17,763 nucleotides of DNA from JBFKMV01 sp041629655 (GTDB lineage: Bacteria > Acidobacteriota > Polarisedimenticolia > Polarisedimenticolales > Polarisedimenticolaceae): the NCBI GenBank assembly GCA_041629655.1, contig JBFKMV010000103.1:1-17763 (forward strand). The letters are read 5' to 3'. Both the position numbers and the translations under genes were made by a program. The notes beneath the pieces were generated by a model. That model was not told the origin of the DNA. It was given only the letters and a program-made list of their open reading frames with translations, and did not search any database. How positions within the stretch are numbered: position 1 is the first letter of the stretch; the number at the start of each line of letters is the position of its first letter. This document shows, piece by piece, positions 5,965 through 12,835 of this stretch.

Positions 5965-8430
5965 ATGTTCCGGTCCCTGCGCTGGTATCGATACGTCTGG
6001 AGCGAACTGGCTCCGACGTTCCTGCTCGGGCTGCTGCTGCTGACCTTCCTGCTGCTGATGAACGCGTTCTTCCTGATCGCGGAGAAGACGCTGGCCAAGG
6101 GTCTGGGCTGGCCGCTGACCTTCCAGCTCTTCGCCGTGGAGGTCCCGCGCCTGCTGGTGATGGCGATCCCGATGGCCGTGCTGCTGGGCGCCCTGGTGGC
6201 CGTGGGACGCCTCTCGGCCGACCAGGAGTGGACGGCGATCCAGAGTGCCGGCTTCGGTCCCCCGACCCTGCTGCGCCCGGTCGTGGCGTTCGGCCTGGCG
6301 GCCACCGCCGTGACGTTCTTCATCTACGGCGCGGTGTTCCCGCGGGCCCACTTCATCGGGCGGAACCTGCACGGCCAGGTCCTGTTCATGTCGAACCTGG
6401 CCACGGACCTGCGCCCGGGATCCTTCTACACGCAGATCCCCAAGACCGTGCTGTTCGTGGAGAACATCCGCTCGTCGCCCGACCGCAAGCTGGAGGGCGT
6501 ATTCGCCTACATGGAGGCCCCGCACGGCGACCGCGACCAGGTCGTGATGGGCCGTTACGGCGACCTGTTCCCGGTCGGCGACGGCTCCGGGGACCTGGCG
6601 CTGCGGGTGTTCGAAGGCGTGCTGGTCCGCTACGCGCCGGCGGCCGACGGGGCGCAGTACGAGCACTCGCGGTTCGGCACGACCACGATCCTGATCCCCG
6701 CGCCCCCGTTCCTGCGCCAGCTGCGGGACTCCCCGACCAAGACCGTCTCCGACATGACCCCGCCCGAGGTCTACGCCGAGCTGGTCGCCGCCCGGGGCGA
6801 TACCGCGGCCCACCCGACGGTGCGCGGACACCGGATCCGCAACGCGGAGTTCGAGCTGCACCGCCGCTTCGCGCTGCCGATGGCGGCGCTGCTGTTCTCG
6901 GGCCTGGCCGTGCCGCTCGGCATCCGGCGCGCCCGCTCGGGCAAGGGCGCCGGCTTCGCGCTCAGCCTGGCGGTGATCCTGCTGTACTGGATCGTGTTCA
7001 CCACGACCCAGAAGCAGGCCCTGAGCGGCGTCGTGCCGGTGTGGGTCGGCGCCTGGTCGGCGAACCTGCTCGTCGCGGCCTGGGCGGGGTTCGCCTACTG
7101 GCGGATGCGGCGCCCGTGGCGCCAGCCCCGCCGCTGGCTCTCCCGGCTCGCGGCGCTGCCCGCGCGCCTCGCCGGCGCGGGTCGGCCCGTCCCCGCCGGC
7201 GGAACGGCCTCCCCCGCCGCCCCCGGCGAGGCGTTGGACGAAGCGCTGGCCGATCTGGGCGGAACCCCGACGCGGTTCATCGCGCGGCTCGACCAGTACG
7301 TGGTGGTGCAGTACCTGCGGCACGTGGTCTACGCGGGGCTCGCGGCCTACCTGATCTACAGCATCGTCGAGCTCAAGCGGCTGCTCGACGGCGCGCTGAA
7401 GAACGACGAGTCGCTGCTGCTGCTGGCGCGGTACTTCCTGTACGCGCTGCCCGGAATGCTCAACGTCGTGCTGCCGATCGCCTGTCTCGTCGGCGGGATC
7501 ATCGTGTTCACGCTGCTGTCGCGAACCGGCGAGCTGACGGCGATCAAGGCCAGCGGGATCAGCATGCATCGCGTCACCGTCCCGGTGGTCGTGCTGACGC
7601 TGCTGTTGTGTGCCGCGTTGTTCTTCGTGCAGGACCAGGTGCTCGTGGGGGGCGACGACGGCCTGCAGCTCGGCTGGGCGCTGGCCCCCGCGACGAACCG
7701 CAAGGCCGAGGAGCTCAAGGACCGCATCCTCGGCCGGTCGCCCGCGACCTACGGGACCACGGCCGGACGCTGGGCGTTCGGGCCCGACGGCAAGCGGCTG
7801 TACCACTACCGGCTCTACGACGCCGACCGCGACGTGTTCCACGGCTTCAGCGTGCTCACGCTGGACCGCTCCCGGCCCTGGATCCTCGACCATCGTTTCA
7901 GCAGCGATGCCCGCTGGGACGGACGGTCCTGGACCCTGGGCGACGGCTGGTACCGCACGTTCCCCGAGGACGGCGCGCTCGGCATCTACGACCGCACGGC
8001 GGAGCTGCGCACCGACGCGCTGGATCCCCCGGATCGTTTCGCGCGGCGCGAGGCCTCGTTGACCGCCACCGGCAACACGCTCCAGGAGCAGATGAGCCTG
8101 GCCGACCTGACCCGGCAGATCGACGACCTGACCGGACGGGGCTACGACACGACACGCCTGCGGGTGGCCTACTGGGGCAAGCTCGCCCAGCCGTTCGCCC
8201 CGCTGGTGATGGTGCTGCTGGGGCTGCCGTTCGGGTTCCGCGTCGGCCGCCGCGGATCGTTGTACGGCATCGGCGTCGCGATCCTGCTGGTGATCGTCTA
8301 CTGGGCGACGTTCGCGGTGTTCAACGCGCTCGGCCTGGAGACGATCCTGCCGCCGGTGCTGGCGGCGTGGACGCCCAACGTGATCTACGGCGCGCTGGGC
8401 ATCTACCTGCTGCTGTACATCCGCACCTGA
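5965..8430 (+). CDS. lptFG: LptF-LptG fused lipopolysaccharide-export permease
   Basis: An 821-residue protein with two complete LptF/LptG (YjgP/YjgQ) permease modules in one chain. In the usual system LptF and LptG are separate proteins of about 360 residues that pair in the inner membrane with the LptB2 ATPase to extract LPS and pass it to LptC. Module 1 (about 1-383) begins RSLRWYRYVWSELAPTFLLG, with paired N-terminal membrane helices, a periplasmic beta-jellyroll (about 120-280) and C-terminal helices after ELHRRFALPMAALLFSGLAVPLG. A Pro/Ala/Gly-rich linker runs from about 384 to 435. Module 2 (about 436-821) repeats the plan from LDQYVVVQYLRHVVYAGL, with SRTGELTAIKASGISMHR and KLAQPFAPLVMVLLGLPFGFRVG. 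The ATG has only a distant GGAG (5948-5951). No Lpt partner is nearby. The + strand is C-rich here, unlike the + genes to the left. Confidence 0.92.
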   Translation: MFRSLRWYRYVWSELAPTFLLGLLLLTFLLLMNAFFLIAEKTLAKGLGWPLTFQLFAVEVPRLLVMAIPMAVLLGALVAVGRLSADQEWTAIQSAGFGPPTLLRPVVAFGLAATAVTFFIYGAVFPRAHFIGRNLHGQVLFMSNLATDLRPGSFYTQIPKTVLFVENIRSSPDRKLEGVFAYMEAPHGDRDQVVMGRYGDLFPVGDGSGDLALRVFEGVLVRYAPAADGAQYEHSRFGTTTILIPAPPFLRQLRDSPTKTVSDMTPPEVYAELVAARGDTAAHPTVRGHRIRNAEFELHRRFALPMAALLFSGLAVPLGIRRARSGKGAGFALSLAVILLYWIVFTTTQKQALSGVVPVWVGAWSANLLVAAWAGFAYWRMRRPWRQPRRWLSRLAALPARLAGAGRPVPAGGTASPAAPGEALDEALADLGGTPTRFIARLDQYVVVQYLRHVVYAGLAAYLIYSIVELKRLLDGALKNDESLLLLARYFLYALPGMLNVVLPIACLVGGIIVFTLLSRTGELTAIKASGISMHRVTVPVVVLTLLLCAALFFVQDQVLVGGDDGLQLGWALAPATNRKAEELKDRILGRSPATYGTTAGRWAFGPDGKRLYHYRLYDADRDVFHGFSVLTLDRSRPWILDHRFSSDARWDGRSWTLGDGWYRTFPEDGALGIYDRTAELRTDALDPPDRFARREASLTATGNTLQEQMSLADLTRQIDDLTGRGYDTTRLRVAYWGKLAQPFAPLVMVLLGLPFGFRVGRRGSLYGIGVAILLVIVYWATFAVFNALGLETILPPVLAAWTPNVIYGALGIYLLLYIRT

Positions 8431-8437
8431 GGCCCGA

Positions 8438-8455
8438 CCGCCGCCCTGGTGGCGG
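8438..8455. terminator. Hairpin between convergent lptF-lptG and the AlkP-TPR gene
   Basis: CCGCCGC (8438-8444) can pair with GTGGCGG (8449-8455), including one G-U pair, around a CCTG loop. It fills most of the 29-bp gap between the two convergent stop codons (8428-8430 and 8460-8462) and could act on both strands. There is no U tract, so efficiency as an intrinsic terminator is doubtful. Confidence 0.4.
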
Positions 8456-8459
8456 GGGC

Positions 8460-11400
8460 TCAGCGCCGCTCGAGCTCCGCGAGGCGCTGCCGCAGCTCCT
8501 GCTGGCCGGGGTCCAGCTCCAGCGAGGCGCGCCAGGCCTCGGCCGCCTCGCCCTCGCGCTGCAACAGCCGGTAGCTCTCGCCGAGCAGGTTGAGCACCGC
8601 CGGGTCGCGGGTGCCGGCCGCGCGGGCACCGTCCAGCGCCTCGGCCGCCTCCGGGTAGCGTCCGGCCTGGAACGCCAGGTACCCGACCTGGGCCAGCGCC
8701 CGGCCGCGCGCCCGCGGGTCCTCGGCGGCCAGCCGCAGCTCGCGCAGCGCCGCCTCGCCGTCGCCGCGCGCACGATGCACCAGCGCCAGGTTCATGCGCG
8801 CGTCGCCGTACCCGGGCTCGAGCTCCAGCGCGCGCTCGAGCAGCCGCGCCGCGGCGCCCCAGTTCTCGCGCCGGATCTCGAGCCCGGCGAGGTTGTTCAA
8901 CGGCGACGGGTAGGTCGGGTCGGCCCGGACCGCCCGGCGCCACAGCGCGGCGGCCTGGTCCAGCTCGTTCCGTCCGTAGTACAGGCTGGCCAGGTTGTTC
9001 AGCACCACCGCGTTGTTCGGCGACTTGACCAGCGCGCGCGAGTAGAGGTCGATCGCGCGGTCCATCTCCCCGCGATCCTGGTACACCAGTGCCAGGTTGT
9101 TGTACGCGCCCATGAAGTACGGGTCGGCCTCGATGGCGCTCTCGTACCAGCGCTCGGCGGCGGCGGCGTCCCCGCGCCGCCGGGCCAGGCCCCCGAGGTG
9201 GTTGCGCGCCTTGGCGGCGTTGGGATCGAGCTCGGCGGCGCGGCGATACTCGGCTTCCGCCTCCTCGATCCGGCCCTCGGCTTCCAGGACCGTGCCGAGC
9301 GAGGTCCGCACCTCGGCGGCGCCGGGCTCGCCCTGCAGCACCTCGAGCAGGTAGCGCTTGGCCTGGGCCGGCTCCCCGGCCTCGATGTGCAGCTCCGCCA
9401 GCAGGTGGCCGGCCTCGCGGCGGGTGTTGGCGTAGCGGAACGCGCGCTCGAACAGCGGCCGGGCCTCGGCGTCGCGGCCCATCAAGCGCAGGGTCACGCC
9501 GAGGTTCATCATCAGCGACGGCTGGTCGGGGTTGTCCGCGAGGCCGGCCCGGAAGGTGGCTTCGGCCTCCGCGTAGCGTCCGTCGGTCATCAGCGCGATC
9601 CCGGCGTTGTTGCGGGCCGTGACCGAGGTGCTGCGCCCGGGGTCGGAACCGACGTAGCCGAGGTTGCGCAGCTTCTCCACCAGCGCCGCCGCCTCGGGAT
9701 CCACCGGTCGGCCCTCGGCGTCGGCCAGCATTTCGCCCCGCGGCGGGTCGTCGGCGCGGTAGCGGACCGGGTGACGCTCCAAGAACTCCGGCTCCAGCGC
9801 CCGTCCCAGCACGCGGCCGGGCCAGGAGCGCGGCACCGGCTGCCCGAACAACGCCAGCACCGTGGGCGCGATGTCGTAGACCGTGGCCTCCTCGATCCGT
9901 GCGCCGGCGCGCACCCGCGCCCCCGACAGCACCAGCATCCCGAACCGGCGGTGCCAATCGGCGGCCGCCCCGTGGCCGATCCGCGAGTCGGTCAGTCGCG
10001 GCCGTTTCTCGTCCGAGACGAATCCGTGGTCCGAGATCACGATCACCGTCCACTCCTCGCCGCGGCCGGCGAGCAGCCGCCCGAGATAGTCGTCCGCCGT
10101 CTCGTAGTAGCGGTCGACCATCGGGCCGAAGTCCGCGAAGCGCCGGGCGTCGACCCCCGGCAGGCGGGGCGGCCGGTAAGACATGAACAGGTGGCCGATC
10201 GTGTCCGTACCCTCGAAGTACACGGCCTCGAAGCGCGGCTGCTCGCGCTCGGACAGCGCCAACGCGATCGACAGGTAGCTCTCGCCGGCGGCGAGCAGCG
10301 TGCGGAACTCCTCGAGCAGCTTGCGCTCCTCCGGGTCTTCGAACGCCTCCAGGGTCGTCCGTTCGCCGCCGAGGTAGGGACGCACGCGGTCCCATTCCAC
10401 GGCGTCCGGAGCGACGATGCGCGGCGCCACGACCTGCTCGTAGACCTCCGGCGGCCAGGTCTTGCCCCGCGAGTCCGCCGGGTCCGAGCGATAGCCGAAC
10501 AGCTGGTAGGCGATGCGGTCGGAGACCAGGTAGCCGCGCACCGGTTCCGCGGGCCAGGTGGCCCACCAACCGACGACGCCGACCGTGACGCCGGCGCGGG
10601 ACAGCAGCTCCCAGACCGTGACGGCGCGGCGCTGCGCCGAGGTGACGGGCTGGCTCTGCCCTCCGTCGGGGTCCTCGACCAGGAAGTCGAGGATCCCGTG
10701 GCGCGCGGGCTCGACTCCGGTGGCGACCGAGGTCCACACCACCGGGGACAGCGTCGGCGTGATCGAGCGCAGCTTGGCCCGCACGCCGTCGTCGATCAGG
10801 CGCTTCAGGTTCGGCAGGCGCCCCTGCTCGAGCAGCGGATCGAGGATCTCCCAGTCGGCACCGTCGAGCCCGACCAACAGCACCCGGGCGTCCTCGGGGG
10901 CGGGCGCCTCCCCCGCCTCCGCCATCAGCCGGTCCACGGCGTCCAGCGTGAACCGGCGCAGCTCCACGCCGCGCGCCGCGAGCTCGCGCTCCAGCCGGTC
11001 GTGGAGCGCCTGCGACAGCGCCACGGTGACCCGGCCGGCCTCGGCGCCCGCGGGCAGGTCGCTCCCCGCCGTGCGCACCGCGCCGAGCAGCGCGCCGCGC
11101 AGGCCGCCCCCGGCGGCGCCGGCGTGCAGTTCGCGCCAGCGCTCGGGCTGCGCCCGCACCGTGATCCGGCCGCGGAACCCGTAACGGCCACCGTCGGGCG
11201 CGGCGAGCAGGGCCTCGGCGGCCGACGGCAGCTCCAGCTCGATCGCCTGCCGCGGGTAACGGGTCAGCCGGTACGGACCGGGCGGCGCGAGGGCCAGCGA
11301 GCCGGTGACCCGCACCGCTCCCCCGGGAAGCAGCGGTCCGTCCACCACGCCGAACTCCTGTCCCGGGTCGAGCTCGCGGAGACCCGCCAGCAGCCAGGCC

Positions 11401-11489
11401 AGCAGCAACACGGCCGCCGCCACGGCGACGGTCCGCCATCGACGGCGGGAAACGGCGCTCGCGGCGGGCTGGGATCGGGACGACGGCAT
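8460..11489 (-). CDS. Membrane-anchored SPFH-like / alkaline-phosphatase-superfamily / TPR fusion protein
   Basis: About 1009 residues in three parts. A membrane anchor (about 20-37, TVAVAAAVLLLAWLLAGL) is followed by an SPFH/Band-7-like region (about 43-185): LDPGQEFGVVDG, RYPRQAIELELP, a strand YGFRGRITVRAQPERW, then LSQALHDRLERELAARGVELRRFTLDAV, the typical stomatin/prohibitin close. Next is an alkaline-phosphatase-superfamily phosphodiesterase domain (about 202-573) with VGLDGADW (first metal Asp about 209), SITPTLSPVVWTSVATG (nucleophile region), GTDTIGHLF (Asp 429, His 433) and ISDHGF (Asp 487, His 488). About 11 TPR units fill 618-1009 (e.g. NNLALVYQDRGEMDRAIDLY). N-in topology would place all three domains in the periplasm. 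An upstream GTG at 11510 would add 7 residues; the ATG is preferred because GGGGTG lies about 8 nt before it. Substrate unknown. AlkP-TPR proteins are familiar; the SPFH part is an assignment by motif only. Confidence 0.85.
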   Translation of the reverse strand: MPSSRSQPAASAVSRRRWRTVAVAAAVLLLAWLLAGLRELDPGQEFGVVDGPLLPGGAVRVTGSLALAPPGPYRLTRYPRQAIELELPSAAEALLAAPDGGRYGFRGRITVRAQPERWRELHAGAAGGGLRGALLGAVRTAGSDLPAGAEAGRVTVALSQALHDRLERELAARGVELRRFTLDAVDRLMAEAGEAPAPEDARVLLVGLDGADWEILDPLLEQGRLPNLKRLIDDGVRAKLRSITPTLSPVVWTSVATGVEPARHGILDFLVEDPDGGQSQPVTSAQRRAVTVWELLSRAGVTVGVVGWWATWPAEPVRGYLVSDRIAYQLFGYRSDPADSRGKTWPPEVYEQVVAPRIVAPDAVEWDRVRPYLGGERTTLEAFEDPEERKLLEEFRTLLAAGESYLSIALALSEREQPRFEAVYFEGTDTIGHLFMSYRPPRLPGVDARRFADFGPMVDRYYETADDYLGRLLAGRGEEWTVIVISDHGFVSDEKRPRLTDSRIGHGAAADWHRRFGMLVLSGARVRAGARIEEATVYDIAPTVLALFGQPVPRSWPGRVLGRALEPEFLERHPVRYRADDPPRGEMLADAEGRPVDPEAAALVEKLRNLGYVGSDPGRSTSVTARNNAGIALMTDGRYAEAEATFRAGLADNPDQPSLMMNLGVTLRLMGRDAEARPLFERAFRYANTRREAGHLLAELHIEAGEPAQAKRYLLEVLQGEPGAAEVRTSLGTVLEAEGRIEEAEAEYRRAAELDPNAAKARNHLGGLARRRGDAAAAERWYESAIEADPYFMGAYNNLALVYQDRGEMDRAIDLYSRALVKSPNNAVVLNNLASLYYGRNELDQAAALWRRAVRADPTYPSPLNNLAGLEIRRENWGAAARLLERALELEPGYGDARMNLALVHRARGDGEAALRELRLAAEDPRARGRALAQVGYLAFQAGRYPEAAEALDGARAAGTRDPAVLNLLGESYRLLQREGEAAEAWRASLELDPGQQELRQRLAELERR

Positions 11490-11543
11490 GGGTGGCACCC
11501 CGGGGGGCACCCCTAAGCTATTGCAGGCCTATCGGGGCGGCAA

Positions 11544-11562
11544 GCCGGCGGGCGGCGCCGGC
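11544..11562 (-). terminator. Candidate terminator hairpin after metK
   Basis: A perfect 7-bp GC stem (GCCGGCG 11544-11550 with CGCCGGC 11556-11562) and a 5-nt loop begins one base after the metK stop codon. Only two U residues follow, so it may be a weak terminator or an RNA 3'-end stabiliser. It separates metK from the SPFH-AlkP-TPR gene. Confidence 0.4.
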
Positions 11563-12711
11563 TCAGGCGTTGACCTCGCTCGCCAGCCGCGCGGCCACGT
11601 CGGTCGTCTCCCAGGTGAAGCCCTCGCCCTCGCGCCCGAAGTGGCCGAACGCCGCGGTCGGCAGGTAGATCGGCCGGCGCAGCTTGAGGTAGTCGATGAT
11701 GCCGCCCGGCGTCAGCGGGAAGGCGTCGCGCACCAGCTGCTCCAGGCGCTCCTCGGAAACCTTGGCGGTGTCGTAGGTGTCGAAGCGGATCGAGACCGGC
11801 TCCGCCACGCCGATCGCGTAGGCCAGCTGCACCTCGAGCCGGTCGGCGAACCCGGCCGCGACCAGGTTCTTGGCGATGTGGCGCGCCATGTACGACGCGG
11901 AACGGTCGACCTTGGTCGGGTCCTTGCCGGAGAACGCGCCGCCGCCGTGGTGGCCCATTCCCCCGTAGGTGTCGACGATGATCTTGCGACCGGTCAGCCC
12001 CGTATCGCCGTGCGGCCCGCCGCGCACGAAACGGCCGGTCGGGTTGACGAAGATCTTGGTCTGCTCGTCGACGAGCTCGGCGGGCAGCACCGGCTTGATC
12101 ACCGACTCGCGCACCGCCTCCGCGACCGTCTTGCTGGGGACGTCGTCGTGCTGGGTCGAGACGACCACCGCCTCGATCCGCACCGGGCGGTCGTCCCGGT
12201 ACTCGACGGTCACCTGGGACTTGCCGTCGGGCCGGAAGCAGTCCACGATCTTCTCGCGGCGGCACTCCGACAGCCTGCGGACCAGCGCGTGGGCCAGCGT
12301 GATCGGCAACGGCATCAGCTGCGGCGTCTCGCGGCAGGCGTAGCCGAACATCATGCCCTGGTCCCCCGCCCCACCGGTGTCCACGCCCATCGCGATGTCG
12401 GCGGACTGCTCGTCGATGCTGGTGACCACGGCGCAGGTGTCGCCGTCGAAGCCGTACTCGGGATCGTCGTAGCCGGCCTCCTTGATCGTGCGTCGCGCGA
12501 TCCGGGGCATGTCCACGTAACCGGCGGTCGTGATCTCGCCGGCGATCAGGCACAGGCCCGTGGTGACCAGCGTTTCGCAGGCCACGCGACTGTTGCGATC
12601 CTGTCCCAGGACCTCGTCCAACACGGCGTCCGAGATCCGGTCCGCCACCTTGTCGGGATGTCCCTCGGTCACGGATTCCGAGGTGAACACGTTCCGACCC
12701 TTCCAGCTCAT
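11563..12711 (-). CDS. metK: S-adenosylmethionine synthetase
   Basis: Makes S-adenosylmethionine from ATP and methionine, with cleavage of the tripolyphosphate. The product has 382 residues, the usual bacterial length (E. coli 384). The ATP/Met-binding opening FTSESVTEGHPDK is at 9-21. The family signature GAGDQGMMFGYA begins at 114. The glycine-rich phosphate-loop signature GGGAFSGKDPTKVDRSA is at 256-272. All active-site motifs look intact. ATG at 12711 has AGGAG 8 nt upstream, within the leader. It lies 120 bp downstream of dnaE with its own predicted promoter and a structured leader. Its product supplies SAM for MiaB, encoded 8 kb away in the same window; that is a pathway link, not an operon link. 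Confidence 0.97.
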   Translation of the reverse strand: MSWKGRNVFTSESVTEGHPDKVADRISDAVLDEVLGQDRNSRVACETLVTTGLCLIAGEITTAGYVDMPRIARRTIKEAGYDDPEYGFDGDTCAVVTSIDEQSADIAMGVDTGGAGDQGMMFGYACRETPQLMPLPITLAHALVRRLSECRREKIVDCFRPDGKSQVTVEYRDDRPVRIEAVVVSTQHDDVPSKTVAEAVRESVIKPVLPAELVDEQTKIFVNPTGRFVRGGPHGDTGLTGRKIIVDTYGGMGHHGGGAFSGKDPTKVDRSASYMARHIAKNLVAAGFADRLEVQLAYAIGVAEPVSIRFDTYDTAKVSEERLEQLVRDAFPLTPGGIIDYLKLRRPIYLPTAAFGHFGREGEGFTWETTDVAARLASEVNA

Positions 12712-12741
12712 GTTGCGCTCCTGAATGTCATGCCGTCGGGA

Positions 12742-12794
12742 CCGGCGCCGTCGGGATTCCGCGGCGGAACCCCGTTTGGCCGGGGCGGCGCCGG
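12742..12794 (-). promoter_or_regulatory. Structured metK leader: predicted three-way junction
   Basis: In the metK transcript an outer 9-bp stem (CCGGCGCCG from 12794-12786 with CGGCGCCGG from 12750-12742) encloses two hairpins: CCCCG/CGGGG with a GCCAAA loop (12785-12770) and UUCCG/CGGAA with a CCG loop (12769-12757). Helices follow each other without gaps; the only junction linker is UCCCGA (12756-12751). The SD (AGGAG) and ATG lie 31 nt or more downstream. I do not recognise a known SAM riboswitch class. High GC makes chance stems likely. Confidence 0.35.
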
Positions 12795-12805
12795 GTAAGC
12801 GGCGT

Positions 12806-12835
12806 ATCGTAGCACCGGGGGGAGCGGGCGATCAA
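12806..12835 (-). promoter_or_regulatory. Predicted promoter of metK overlapping the dnaE stop
   Basis: On the - strand, TTGATC (12835-12830) and TACGAT (12811-12806) are separated by 18 bp. The -35 element contains the dnaE TGA stop (12834-12832). Transcription would start near 12799, just ahead of the structured leader. Matches are 4/6 in each hexamer. Confidence 0.4.

Noticed and set aside
5877..11516. Very long open frames on both strands across 5.9-11.5 kb and opposite dnaE (12728-16509)
   Set aside because: These are shadow frames from high GC. Their translations are Arg/Gly/Ala/Pro-rich without domains, and they lie over lptF-lptG, the SPFH-AlkP-TPR gene, metK or dnaE, whose frames carry clear motifs.
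11515..11543. Promoter TTGCCG-17 bp-TAGCTT before the SPFH-AlkP-TPR gene (- strand)
   Set aside because: Spacing is right but the hexamers match only 4/6 and 3/6, so it is too weak to list. If real, it would start near 11508 and favour the ATG at 11489.
12712..12831. Known SAM riboswitch (SAM-I, SAM-II, SMK) before metK
   Set aside because: The nested three-stem layout and loop sequences do not match those classes as I know them; kept only as a candidate new structure.
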